DNA from: Paracoccaceae bacterium
Lineage (GTDB): Bacteria; Pseudomonadota; Alphaproteobacteria; Rhodobacterales; Rhodobacteraceae
Length of the DNA: 64,000 nt
Direction of reading: 5' to 3'
Assembly (NCBI GenBank): GCA_007694945.1
Contig: REER01000061.1
Location: 1 to 64,000 of the forward strand
In this document: positions 28,258 through 38,700 of the stretch, one piece after another
Numbering within the stretch: the first letter of the stretch is position 1
How the letters are laid out: each line of letters starts with the position of its first letter
Program-made: the position numbers and the translations under genes
Notes under the pieces: model-generated
Databases searched by the model: none
What the model saw: the letters and a program-made list of their open reading frames with translations, nothing else
What the model was told of the DNA's origin: nothing

Positions 28258-28344
28258 GAGCGGCAGAGTATCAGGGGCCAAGGGGAAACGCAGCAGGACA
28301 AATCGCACAGGCTTCGCGCCTGCGCAACCAATCGCTTGCGCGAA

Positions 28345-29505
28345 TCAGACCGGATGCACGAAGGCCGCGGGGCGCTGGTCGCGGGCAAAGGCCCCGGCCA
28401 GATGCTTCGCGACATCCACCGCGCGGCGGATGGCGACGTCCATGTCGAGATAGGCATAGCTGCCCAGCCTTCCGGCAAAGGTGACGCCCTCGGTCGCTCG
28501 GGCACGGGCGACATAGCGCTCCAGCAGCGCCTTGTCGTCGATCAGGCGCAAGGGGTAATAGGGAATATCCCCCGGCCCGGCACTGGCGCTGTATTCGCGA
28601 TAGATCACCGAGCGGTCGAATTGCGCCATCTCCCATGGCGCGAAATACAGATGCTCGGTGATCCGTGTGAAGGGCACCTCGGCGTCGCAATAATTCATCA
28701 CCGCCGTTCCCTGATAGGGGGCTGCGACCTCCTCATGCTCGAAACGCAGGGTGCGATAGCCCAGCCGCCCCAGCCCATGGTCGAAATACCGATCGAGCGG
28801 CCCGGTATAGACCATGTGATCATGTGTGATGTCTCTCGCCTCCTCCGCACAGGTCGAGAGGTGCAGCGTGATCGCCGGATGATCGAGGATCGAGGCAACG
28901 GCAGCCGTATAGCCCTCGCGCGGGATACCCTGATGCCGGTGGAAGAAGTAATTGTCATCATAGGTAAAGCGCAGCGGCAGGCGCTTGAGGATCGAGGCCG
29001 GCAGGCGCGAGGCCTCCACCCCCCATTGCTTGCGCGTATAGCCCTCGAAAAACGCCCGATAGAGTGCCCGCCCGACAAAGCGCAGCCCTTGCGCCTCGAA
29101 GGATTGTGGCGGGTCTTCGCCCGCCTCCGCCTGCGCGGCGACAAAACTTTGCGCCTCTTGCGGTGACATGGCTGTGCCGAAAAACTGGTTGATCGTGTGC
29201 AGGTTGATCGGCATCGCATAGACCTGATCGCCCACCCGCGCCTTGACTTGATGGCGATAGGGCATCATCGCGCAATGCGCGTTCAGGAACTGCCAGACCT
29301 CGTCATCATCGGTATGGAAGATATGCGGGCCATAGACATGGACCATCACCCCGGTCGCCGGGTCGCGCGCCGTGTGGCAATTGCCCGCGACATGGTCACG
29401 CTCGTCGACGACGATAGCCCGGTGCCCCTGCTCGGCCAGATTCCGCGCGATGACCGCGCCGGTAAACCCGGCCCCGACGACCAGAACGGTCCTTGGCTCG
29501 GCCAT
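28345..29505 (-). CDS. glf: UDP-galactopyranose mutase
   Basis: VLVVGAGFTGAVIARNLAEQGHRAIVVDERDHVAGNCHT; YGPHIFHTDDDEVW; YTGPLDRYFDHGLGRLGYRTLRFE. Confidence 0.97.
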   Translation of the reverse strand: MAEPRTVLVVGAGFTGAVIARNLAEQGHRAIVVDERDHVAGNCHTARDPATGVMVHVYGPHIFHTDDDEVWQFLNAHCAMMPYRHQVKARVGDQVYAMPINLHTINQFFGTAMSPQEAQSFVAAQAEAGEDPPQSFEAQGLRFVGRALYRAFFEGYTRKQWGVEASRLPASILKRLPLRFTYDDNYFFHRHQGIPREGYTAAVASILDHPAITLHLSTCAEEARDITHDHMVYTGPLDRYFDHGLGRLGYRTLRFEHEEVAAPYQGTAVMNYCDAEVPFTRITEHLYFAPWEMAQFDRSVIYREYSASAGPGDIPYYPLRLIDDKALLERYVARARATEGVTFAGRLGSYAYLDMDVAIRRAVDVAKHLAGAFARDQRPAAFVHPV

Positions 29506-29643
29506 GAAACACCCTCGCGTCTGGTGACGAAACGCCGCGCCGCAGCGCGGGTTTGGTCTAGCGCAAAGATGTTGAAAGAGAATTAACCCTGATCCGGTCG
29601 CCGATGTTCTCGGACTGGGTGCTCTGCCCCGGTCATCTGCAGG

Positions 29644-30906
29644 TCAAAGCGCGCGCCAACCGATATCGCGTCGGCAGAACCCCTTTGGCCAGTCGATCTG
29701 ATCCACCATCCCATAGGCCCGGTCGCGCGCCTCCTGCAACGTGCTACCGCGCGCCGTCACATTCAGCACCCGCCCGCCGGTTGCAACCAACTGCCCCCCC
29801 TGCTGGGAGGTTCCGGCGTGGAAAACCATATGCGCGCTGTCCTCGGGGCAGTCCTCGACACCCTCAATCAAGCTGCCCTTCTCATAGCTGCCCGGATAGC
29901 CCTGCGCCGCCATCACGACCGTCAGCGCATGGTCATCCGCCCAATTGACCGCCATCTCTCCCAACCGCCCCTCGGCGCAGGCCAGCATCAGGTCAAGCGC
30001 CTGCGCGCCCAGCCGCATCATCAACACCTGACATTCCGGATCGCCAAAGCGCACATTGTATTCCACCAGCCGCGCCGCGCCATCCGCGATCATCAACCCG
30101 GCATAGAGCACGCCCTTATAGGGCATCCCCCGCCGCGCCATCTCGGCCATTGTCGGGCGGATGATCTGGTTAAGTGCGGCCTCGGCCACAGAATCGGTCA
30201 GCACCGGTGTGGGTGAATAGGCCCCCATGCCGCCCGTGTTCGGCCCGGTATCACCCTCACCCACGCGCTTGTGGTCCTGCGCCGTGCCGATGGGCAGACA
30301 GGTCTCGCCATCGACCAGCACGAAGAACGAGGCCTCTTCGCCCTGCATGAACTCCTCGATCACCACCTCGGCCCCGGCCTCGCCCAAGGCCCCCGCGAAC
30401 ATTGCATCGACTGCCTCCAGCGCCTCGGCCTCATTAATGGCCACGACGACACCCTTGCCCGCCGCCAGCCCATCGGCCTTGATCACGATGGGCGCACCCT
30501 GCGCGTGGATATAGGCACGGGCAGCCTCGGCATCGGTGAAGTGCGCATAGGCGGCGGTCGGCGCGCCCGTGGCGGCGCAAATCTCCTTGGTGAAGGCCTT
30601 GGACGCCTCCAGCCGTGCTGCCGCCGCTGATGGCCCGAAACAGGCAATCCCCGCAGCCCGCAGCCGATCCGCCACCCCGGCCGCCAGCGGGGCCTCCGGC
30701 CCGATGACAACAAAATCAATTGCCACTTCCTCGCAAAAAGCGATCACGGCACTGCCATTATTGATATCGAGCGCTGCGCATTCGGCGATCGCCGCCATGC
30801 CGGCATTGCCCGGCGCGCAGATCAGCCGGTCGCATTTGGGGTTCTGCATGATCGCCCAGGCCAGCGCATGCTCCCGCCCGCCGCTGCCCAGCACCAGAAT
30901 ATTCAT
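29644..30906 (-). CDS. purD: Phosphoribosylamine--glycine ligase
   Basis: Start MNILVLGSGGREHALAWAI; IKADGLAAGKGVVVA; GDTGPNTGGMGAYSP. Confidence 0.97.
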   Translation of the reverse strand: MNILVLGSGGREHALAWAIMQNPKCDRLICAPGNAGMAAIAECAALDINNGSAVIAFCEEVAIDFVVIGPEAPLAAGVADRLRAAGIACFGPSAAAARLEASKAFTKEICAATGAPTAAYAHFTDAEAARAYIHAQGAPIVIKADGLAAGKGVVVAINEAEALEAVDAMFAGALGEAGAEVVIEEFMQGEEASFFVLVDGETCLPIGTAQDHKRVGEGDTGPNTGGMGAYSPTPVLTDSVAEAALNQIIRPTMAEMARRGMPYKGVLYAGLMIADGAARLVEYNVRFGDPECQVLMMRLGAQALDLMLACAEGRLGEMAVNWADDHALTVVMAAQGYPGSYEKGSLIEGVEDCPEDSAHMVFHAGTSQQGGQLVATGGRVLNVTARGSTLQEARDRAYGMVDQIDWPKGFCRRDIGWRAL

Positions 30907-30960
30907 CGCCCGCCCTCTCTTGGCCTTCGCTCGCGCGCGTTCTAGGGTGAGCCGCGAGCC

Positions 30961-32397
30961 ATGACAAGCGCGGGAGCCCGCATGGACCTGATCGACGAGC
31001 CCACAAGCAACACGCCCGAATTCTCGGTCTCCGAGATCTCGGGCGCGGTGAAGCGGGTGATCGAGGGCGAGTTTGGTCGCGTGCGCGTGCGCGGCGAAGT
31101 GGGTCGCGTGGTGGTGGCGCGCACCGGGCATATGTATTTCGACCTCAAGGATGATCGCGCCGTGATCGCGGGCGTGAGCTGGAAAGGCCAGGTCGCGCGG
31201 ATGACGGTACGCCCCGAGGAAGGGATGGAGGTCATCGCCACCGGGCGGCTGACCACCTTCGCGCCGCAGTCGAAATATCAGTTGCAGGTCGAGAGCATCG
31301 AGCCCGCAGGCGCAGGCGCGCTGATGGCAATGCTGGAAAAGCGCAAGGCCGCGCTGGCCGCCGAGGGGCTGTTCGCGCCCGAACGCAAGCGCGCCCTGCC
31401 CAATCTGCCGCGCGTGATCGGTGTCATCACCTCACCGCAAGGGGCGGTGATCCGCGACATCCTGCACCGGCTGCAGGACCGCTTTGGCACCTATGTCCTG
31501 ATCTGGCCAGTGGCGGTGCAGGGCCAAAGCTGCGCGCCCGAAGTGGCCCGCGCCATCGCAGGCTTAAACGCGCTGGAGAAGGCCGGTGTGATCCCGCGCC
31601 CCGATCTGCTGATCGTCGCGCGCGGCGGGGGCTCGATCGAGGATCTCTGGGGCTTCAACGAGGAAATCGTGGTGCGCGCCGCAGCTTCTAGCGCTATCCC
31701 CCTCATCTCGGCTGTCGGCCACGAGACTGATACCACGCTGATCGACCACGCCGCCGACCGCCGCGCCCCCACCCCCACGGCCGCTGCCGAAATGGCCGTG
31801 CCGGTCCATTCTGATCTGAGCGCGCATCTCGCTACGCTGGAGGCGCGCCTTCTGCGCGCGGGCGCGCAGGCTGTCCAGACCCGCCGCCAGCGGCTGAGCG
31901 ACCTCTCCCGCGCGCTTCCGCGCCCCGAGGCGCTGATCGCTCCGGCACTGCAACGGTTCGACCAATGGGGCGAACGTTTCCCCGGCAGCCTGCGCGCCTT
32001 GCTTCTGGCCAAGCGCCAGGAATTGCGCAGCACTGCCGCCGGGCTGCGCCCGACGACGCTTAGGATGCAGATCGACAAGGCCCGCGAACGCCTCGCCGAC
32101 CGCGCCGCCCGTGCAACACGCGCCAGCGACACCCGCCTCACAAGGCTGCAAAGCGATCTCGCCGCGCTCGACCGGCTACACCAATCCCTTGGCTACCCGG
32201 CCACCCTGCGACGCGGCTATGCTGTGGTGCGCGATGGCAAAGGCACAGTTCTGACCAGCGCCGCCAGTGCGGGTCGCGCGTCCGAGCTCGAGATCGAATT
32301 CAGCGATGCCCGCATCACCGTCCTGCCTGCGAAACCCTCGCGCAGCAAACGCAGCACACTACCAGACTCCCCACCCGACCAAGGCAGCCTGTTCTGA
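30961..32397 (+). CDS. xseA: Exodeoxyribonuclease VII large subunit
   Basis: EFSVSEISGAVKRVIEGEFGRVRVRGEV; VITSPQGAVIRDILHRLQDRF; RGGGSIEDLWGFNEE. Confidence 0.96.
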   Translation: MTSAGARMDLIDEPTSNTPEFSVSEISGAVKRVIEGEFGRVRVRGEVGRVVVARTGHMYFDLKDDRAVIAGVSWKGQVARMTVRPEEGMEVIATGRLTTFAPQSKYQLQVESIEPAGAGALMAMLEKRKAALAAEGLFAPERKRALPNLPRVIGVITSPQGAVIRDILHRLQDRFGTYVLIWPVAVQGQSCAPEVARAIAGLNALEKAGVIPRPDLLIVARGGGSIEDLWGFNEEIVVRAAASSAIPLISAVGHETDTTLIDHAADRRAPTPTAAAEMAVPVHSDLSAHLATLEARLLRAGAQAVQTRRQRLSDLSRALPRPEALIAPALQRFDQWGERFPGSLRALLLAKRQELRSTAAGLRPTTLRMQIDKARERLADRAARATRASDTRLTRLQSDLAALDRLHQSLGYPATLRRGYAVVRDGKGTVLTSAASAGRASELEIEFSDARITVLPAKPSRSKRSTLPDSPPDQGSLF

Positions 32398-32452
32398 CAT
32401 TTTCTTGCCATAAATACTCAAATGCCACGCCTGCCCCAGGCGAGGCGCCGGC

Positions 32453-32860
32453 TCAGACGCCCACCTCAGGCCCCGGACAGACCAGCGGACGCGGTGAGCG
32501 CTGGACTTCATAAAGCTCGGTGCTCGACCCCTCGCCCATGAACCGGGCGCGCAGCCCCTCAGCCTCGCGCCAGAAGATCCAGCAATGCTCTTCGTCGGGG
32601 CGGTCGTCATAGATGAAGCAGATCTGCTCATCGCGGTCGAACCAGCGCCCTTCGCGGCATTCCTCGCCGATGAAGGCCCAGGTGGTGCGGCGACCGGGGC
32701 GGAATTCCTCGATACCGTAGGGCATGCCTTCAAAGCCGAAAGTCAGCGTGCGGCCCGTGACATAGCTCTCGAACTCTTCGGCACTCATCGGGGTCTGACT
32801 TGCGGCACCTTGCGCGAAGGCGCAAAGCAGCACGGCGGCCAGTGCCGTGGTATGGCGCAT
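32453..32860 (-). CDS. Secreted hypothetical protein
   Basis: Signal peptide MRHTTALAAVLLCAFAQGAAS; Cys/aromatic-rich small domain. Confidence 0.65.
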   Translation of the reverse strand: MRHTTALAAVLLCAFAQGAASQTPMSAEEFESYVTGRTLTFGFEGMPYGIEEFRPGRRTTWAFIGEECREGRWFDRDEQICFIYDDRPDEEHCWIFWREAEGLRARFMGEGSSTELYEVQRSPRPLVCPGPEVGV

Positions 32861-32878
32861 CCTGTATCCTTTCTCTCG

Positions 32879-32953
32879 GGCGCCGCCCCCGAAGCCCCCC
32901 GCGCCCCGTGAAAAAAATTTCTCCGGGGCGCCGCGGGCTCGGGGGGGGGCGCC
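32879..32953. repeat. Long GC-rich imperfect inverted repeat with A-rich loop
   Basis: Arms 32879-32908 and 32924-32953 are imperfect reverse complements around tgaaaaaaatttctc. Confidence 0.6.
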
Positions 32954-33126
32954 GCTTCATAACTGTTGAACCACATGACCCCGACATTCGCAATCACACC
33001 CACGAGAGGCCGGCACAAAGCGGCGGTTCGCGCCCGCCCGCCCGGAAGGGACCCGGCTATCCTGCGCTTTTCTTTGGCCGGGCCTTGCGGTAGCTGTGAG
33101 AGACCCTGTCACAGAAAGCCGCATCC

Positions 33127-34251
33127 ATGTCGTTTTTCCAGAAGCTCAAACAACGCATGTTCAAGTCCTCGTCGAAACTCGACGAAGGGCTCGAGGCGCT
33201 GGTGGATGAAGGCAGAGAACAGGACGACCTGACAGAGGCCGGGGAGGCACCGGCGAGAGATGATCACGTCGACCCGATGCCGCAGGAGGAGGCCCCTCCC
33301 GCGCCCGAGACAACCGCTCCAGCCAGCCCTGAACCCATAAAACCCGAACAGGCCAGCGAAGGCGAAAAACCCGGCCTTTTCGGGCGCCTGCTCGGACGCG
33401 ATTCTGCCCCGCGCCGGGTGCTGGATGACGAGATGCTCGAAAGCCTCGAAGACCTGCTCATCCAGGCCGATATGGGGGTCGAGACAGCGGCGAGGGTCGC
33501 TGCCAATCTTGCCGAGGGGCGCTTCGGGCGCAGGCTTTCCGTGCCCGAGATCAAATCCGCACTGGCCGAGGAGATCGCGCAGATCATGGAGCCTGTCGCC
33601 CGCCCGCTGCCGCTCTATCCGGCGCGGCCGCAGGTGGTGCTGGTGGTGGGCGTGAATGGTGCGGGCAAGACCACGACCATCGGCAAGCTGGCCAGCCAGT
33701 TCCGCGCGGCAGGCAAATCGGTGATGATTGCAGCGGGCGACACGTTCCGTGCCGCAGCGGTCGAACAGTTGCAGGTCTGGGGCGAGCGCGCGGGCGTGCC
33801 GGTGATGACCGCGCCCGAAGGCTCGGACCCGGCAAGCCTTGCCCATGACGCGCTGACGCGCGCGCGCGCCGAGGGGGTGGATCTCTTGATGATCGACACA
33901 GCCGGGCGGTTGCAGAACCGCACCGACCTGATGGAGGAACTCGCCAAGATTCTGCGCGTGCTGCGCAAGATCGACCCGGAGGCACCGCATAACACGCTTC
34001 TGGTGCTCGATGCCACCACTGGGCAGAACGCGCTGAACCAGGTCGAGATTTTCCGCAAGCTGGCCGATGTCTCGGGGCTGGTGATGACCAAGCTTGACGG
34101 CACGGCGCGGGGCGGCGTGCTGGTGGCACTTGCCGACCGCTTCGGCCTGCCGATCCATGCCATCGGTGTGGGCGAGCAGATCGACGATCTGCAGGCATTC
34201 GATCCCGAGGAATTCGCCGCCGCGCTGGTGGGCACCGACGCTCAGGCGTGA
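33127..34251 (+). CDS. ftsY: Signal recognition particle receptor FtsY
   Basis: VVGVNGAGKTTTIGKLA, AAGDTFRAAAVEQLQVW, DTAGRLQNRTDLMEEL, TKLDGTARGGVLVAL. Confidence 0.97.
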   Translation: MSFFQKLKQRMFKSSSKLDEGLEALVDEGREQDDLTEAGEAPARDDHVDPMPQEEAPPAPETTAPASPEPIKPEQASEGEKPGLFGRLLGRDSAPRRVLDDEMLESLEDLLIQADMGVETAARVAANLAEGRFGRRLSVPEIKSALAEEIAQIMEPVARPLPLYPARPQVVLVVGVNGAGKTTTIGKLASQFRAAGKSVMIAAGDTFRAAAVEQLQVWGERAGVPVMTAPEGSDPASLAHDALTRARAEGVDLLMIDTAGRLQNRTDLMEELAKILRVLRKIDPEAPHNTLLVLDATTGQNALNQVEIFRKLADVSGLVMTKLDGTARGGVLVALADRFGLPIHAIGVGEQIDDLQAFDPEEFAAALVGTDAQA

Positions 34252-34817
34252 CCGGTTGCCCCTGACAGAAGGCGCGGGTCCACGCCTATGGCCTTTAGCG
34301 CGCCATCCCATTTGCCACTGTCATCCAGCTCGAAGACCATCGCGCGCGTGGCCTCGGTCAGCAGCCAGCCACCGGCCTGGATTTCGTCCTCGAGCTGATT
34401 CGGCCCCCAGCCTGCATAGCCCAGAGCCGTGATCACCTGCGCCGGCCCCTGCCCGCGCGCCATCTCGGCCAGAATCTCGACCGAGGTGCTGAGCATGATG
34501 CCGCTCGTCACTTCCATGCTGCCTTCCTCTGTCATCACATCGGGCGAGTGCAGCACGAAGCCGCGCGAGGTCTCGACCGGGCCGCCGAAATGCACACTCC
34601 CCTCGGGCGTGTCCCCCAGCCCGGTGGCTTCGCCAGCAAGCGGCAGGTCGAGATGCTCCAGTAGCCGTGAGAGCGTCAGATCCGGCAGCGGTTTGTTGAT
34701 GATCACGCCCATCGCGCCCTCGTCCGAATGGGCGCAGAGCAGCACCACCGCATGCGCGAATCGGGGGTCGGGCATGGTGGGCATGGCAATCAGCAGCTTG
34801 CCGACGAGTGAGTCCAT
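34242..34817 (-). CDS. YqgE/AlgH family protein
   Basis: GKLLIAMPTMPDPRFAHAVVLLCAHSDEGAMGVIINKPLPDL; GYAGWGPNQLEDEI. Confidence 0.94.
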   Translation of the reverse strand: MDSLVGKLLIAMPTMPDPRFAHAVVLLCAHSDEGAMGVIINKPLPDLTLSRLLEHLDLPLAGEATGLGDTPEGSVHFGGPVETSRGFVLHSPDVMTEEGSMEVTSGIMLSTSVEILAEMARGQGPAQVITALGYAGWGPNQLEDEIQAGGWLLTEATRAMVFELDDSGKWDGALKAIGVDPRLLSGATGHA

Positions 34818-34990
34818 GGCAGAAAATCCGTTACTCCAACGCGCAAGTAAGGCGCATTTTTTCACCATGCCGTGCCCGCACAGGCTTGCCAAGGGCTGCA
34901 ACACCTGCCCGACGGACGAAAAGATCACAGAGCGGCCAAGTCGCGCGGATTTGACTTCCGTTACCCGGTCTGGCGATAAATAGCTGAAGC

Positions 34991-35797
34991 ATGAACAATG
35001 TTTTCCGTACGCTCACCTTTTGCCTTGGTCTCAGCCTGCCTCAGGCGGCCCTTGCCCAGTCACCGCGCCTGTCCGAGATACTCGACGCCCAGATGCGCAC
35101 GGGCTGGAAGACCGAGCAGGGAACGCATATGGCGGCGCTACACCTGCAACTCGCACCGGACTGGATCACCTATTGGCGCCATCCGGGTGAGAGCGGAATC
35201 GTTCCGCAATTCGATTGGTCGCGGTCGCGCAATCTGGCGCATGCGCGGGTCCACTGGCCCGAGCCGCGCCTGTTCATAAAGTCCGGCTTCCAGAGCATCG
35301 GCTATGCGGGTGAACTGGTGCTGCCCATCGAACTCACCCCGGTGACATCCGGCCAGCCCATCGAGTTGGATGCGACCATGCTGCTGGGCGTGTGCGATGA
35401 CATCTGCATTCCGGTTGATCTGGACCTGAACGCGACCATGCAAGGCGCGGGTCAGCCAGATCGCGCCATTGCTGCAGCGCTCTCAAGCCGCCCGGGTACG
35501 GCGAAAGCCGCTGGCCTGCGCGCAGTGTCCTGCGAGATCGCACCGCATCAGCGCGGCCTGCAACTCAGCGCTGCGCTGGACATGCCCCAAAATGGTGCGA
35601 ATGAATTCGCGCTGGTCGAAATGACCGGTGCGCAGGGGACGGGCCGCACGCTGGGCTCCGAGCGCAATGGCGATGCGCTGATGGGCCATATGCTGCTGCC
35701 CGGGACCACGACTGCCATCGACCGCTCGGCCGTGCGGGTGAGCGTGGTTACAGAGCGGGGCACAGTGGTGCATCAGGGCTGCGCATTCACCGACTGA
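34991..35797 (+). CDS. Secreted DsbD N-terminal-like (thiol-disulfide interchange) domain protein
   Basis: Signal peptide; HLQLAPDWITYWRHPGESGIVPQFDWS...LPIELTP...LLGVCDDICIPVDLDL. Confidence 0.82.
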   Translation: MNNVFRTLTFCLGLSLPQAALAQSPRLSEILDAQMRTGWKTEQGTHMAALHLQLAPDWITYWRHPGESGIVPQFDWSRSRNLAHARVHWPEPRLFIKSGFQSIGYAGELVLPIELTPVTSGQPIELDATMLLGVCDDICIPVDLDLNATMQGAGQPDRAIAAALSSRPGTAKAAGLRAVSCEIAPHQRGLQLSAALDMPQNGANEFALVEMTGAQGTGRTLGSERNGDALMGHMLLPGTTTAIDRSAVRVSVVTERGTVVHQGCAFTD

Positions 35798-35798
35798 C

Positions 35799-38700
35799 TC
35801 AGGACGATGCGTCCTCGGCCCGCGCCGCTGCCCCACCAAGCCAGACCGCAATCGCTCCGACTACCCAAGCGATGGCCAGCGCGGCTGTGGAGCCGCCGAT
35901 GAACAGCACCAGCGCCGTGCGCAGTGGGTCATCCGCAACAGGGCCTATATCCGCGAGCAGGCCGGGCAGGCTGCCCTGCACAAACACGCTGCCAAAGGTC
36001 GCTGCAAATAACGCTGCCAGCGCCAGCGCCGCAACCGTCGGCACGGCGAGCACCCCGCGCGCTGGCTGTGCCAGCGCGCGGCGCAGCGATATCATCTGAC
36101 GGCGCATGTCATGGCCAATGGCCAGCACCGCCGGCACCAGCAGCAGCACCAAGAACATGCCGAAGCCCAGACCATAGACCAGCGTGATCACCGTGGGCTT
36201 TAGGAAGGCCGCTTGCGTGGACTCCTCGAACATCAGCGGTGTGAGGCCCAGAACTGTTGTCAATGTCGTCAGCAGCACCGGGCGCAATCGGTCGCAGGTG
36301 GCATCGATGATCGAGGGAATCAGTCCTCGGTCGCGGGCATATTGGTCAACCGTCGTCACCAGCACGATGGAGTCGTTGATGATGATCCCGACCATGCCCA
36401 TCATGCCTACGATGGAGAACATGGTCATCGCCATATCCCAACTCATATGGCCATAGATCACCCCGATCAGACCGAAGGGAATCACCGCCATCACCACCAT
36501 CGGGCGCAACCAGCTCGAGAACACCCAGGCCAGAGTGAGGTAGATCAGCACCAGGCAGAGCGCGAGGCCGATGACGGCATCGGAGAGGAACTCGCGCTCC
36601 TGCTCGGCCTGACCGGAAAGCCGTGTGGTGATCCCGAAATCAGCCTCCAGATCGGGCAGGATACGCTCGGTCAGCGCGCGGGTCACTTCACGCGCGCGGG
36701 CAGGGTCATCCTCAGAGAGATCTCCCGAAACCGTGACCACGCGGATGCCATTCTCGCGCCGAACGCTCGAGAAGCCCTGCCGCTCGGTGACAGAGACGAT
36801 ATCACCCAGAAGCACCTGCGCACCCGACGGCGCGCGCATCTGCATGCTGTCGAGGAAATCGGCGGCGCGCTCAGCCTGCGGGACCTCGACCCGGATGCGG
36901 CCGGTGCGCAACCCGTCGGGGAAGGTCGCGGCTTCGATGCCCGAGAGACGATTGCGCAGATCGCGTGACAGCCCGTCGATGGTGAAGCCCAGCGCCTGCC
37001 CCTGCGGGGTCAGTTGCAGAATGAGTTCCTGCTTGTCATAGGGCATGTTGTCTTCCAGCCCCGACACTTCCGGGAAGGGCACCAGCGCCGCGCGCAGCGC
37101 TTCGGAAGCTTCTTTCAGCGTCTCTGCACCGGCCCCGCTGAGGTCAACCGACAGTGTGTCACCGCCCGGACCGCCACCCCATGAGCGGAAGCTGAGCTCC
37201 TCGAGACGAGGATGCTGCGCCGCTTCCTCCTGAACCATGGCGGCAAAGGCAAAGCTCGACACCGGGCGGAAATCGGCATCGACAAGGTCGATGGAAATCC
37301 CGCCGAGCAGGTCTGCATCCTTGTTCTCGGCCGAGGCGAGCGCGCGCCCGGCATTGCCGCCCAGTTCGACCATGGCGAAGGCGACCGGGTTGGTGCCGCT
37401 CTGCTCTTCCATCCGAGCAGCGACCGCATCGGTTGCGCGTTGCAACTCGCGCAGCATCTCGAACGTATCGGCACGCGTGGCACCATCGGCCATTACGATA
37501 TTGCCGGTGATCGAGCCCTGTTCGGGCGGGGCAAAGAAGCGGAAGGGCAGGTTGCCACTGACCAGATGCGTCGCCTGAAAGGTCAGCAGCGCAATCAGCC
37601 CGGCGACAACCGGATAGCGCGCGGCAATGACAAACCCGATGAAGGGCCGGAAGGCGTTTTCACGCACCCAGCGGAAGATGCGATTGACCTGCCGCGACGG
37701 CCAGTCATACCAGCGCTCTTTCAGGCCACTGGCGATGGCGTGATACATGTGGTTGGGCAGGATCAGGAAGCATTCGACCAGCGAGGCAATCAGCACAGCG
37801 ATCACGGTCAGCGGAATATCGGCAATAAGCGTGCCGAAACGCCCGCCGACAAGGATCAGCGCGCCAAAAGCCAGAATCGTGGTAATCGTCGCGGCAAAGA
37901 CCGGCTGCGCCATACGGGTGGCCGCGTTCTCGGCGGCCTGGGCCGGTGATTCCCCGAGTTCTCGCGCGCGGTAATCGGCGTGTTCGCCCACCACGATGGC
38001 GTCATCGACCACGATCCCCAGCGTGATGATCAGCGCGAAAAGCGAGATCATGTTGAAGCTCAGCCCCAACAGATACATCACCGCGATGGCCGCCATCATC
38101 GCCGCCGGAATACCTGCCGAAACCCAAAACGCCGTGCGCGCGTTGAGGAACAGGAACAGCAGGATCACCACCAGTCCCAACCCGAGCAAGCCGTTCTTGA
38201 CCAGCAGCCAGATCCGGCCCGAGATGAACTCGGCCCGTGTCGAGACCAGCTCGATCCGCGTGCCCTCGGGCAGAGAGCGATTCATTTCCGCGGCGATGCG
38301 CTCGACCGTGGCCTGTATGGCAATCGCGTCGCCCCGCTCGGAGCGGTCGACGCGCAGTGTGATGGCCGGGTCATCGCCGACGAAAAAGGCGCGATCACGG
38401 TCAACACCGCCTTCGCCGATCAGCGCCACATCGCCGAGTCTGAGCGTTGTGCCGTCAGAGCGCGTGCGAAGCGCGATCTCGGCAACCTCATCTGCCGAGC
38501 GTCGCTCGGTCCCGGTGCGCACACGGGAGGTACCTGACGACACTTCGCCCGTCGGGTCCGTTGTAACGGTCGCGCGGATGGCATCCGCGATCTCGGCCAT
38601 GGTCAGATCGTGTTCGATCAGGTTGCGGGTCGGCACCTCGACGGTCACTTCGGCGCTGGCAACCCCACGAATGGTGGTCCGAGTGATGCCTGCATCATAA

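Noticed and set aside
27559-29166. 535-aa plus-strand ORF
   Set aside because: Antisense to the DnaJ-domain gene and glf, both clearly recognised.
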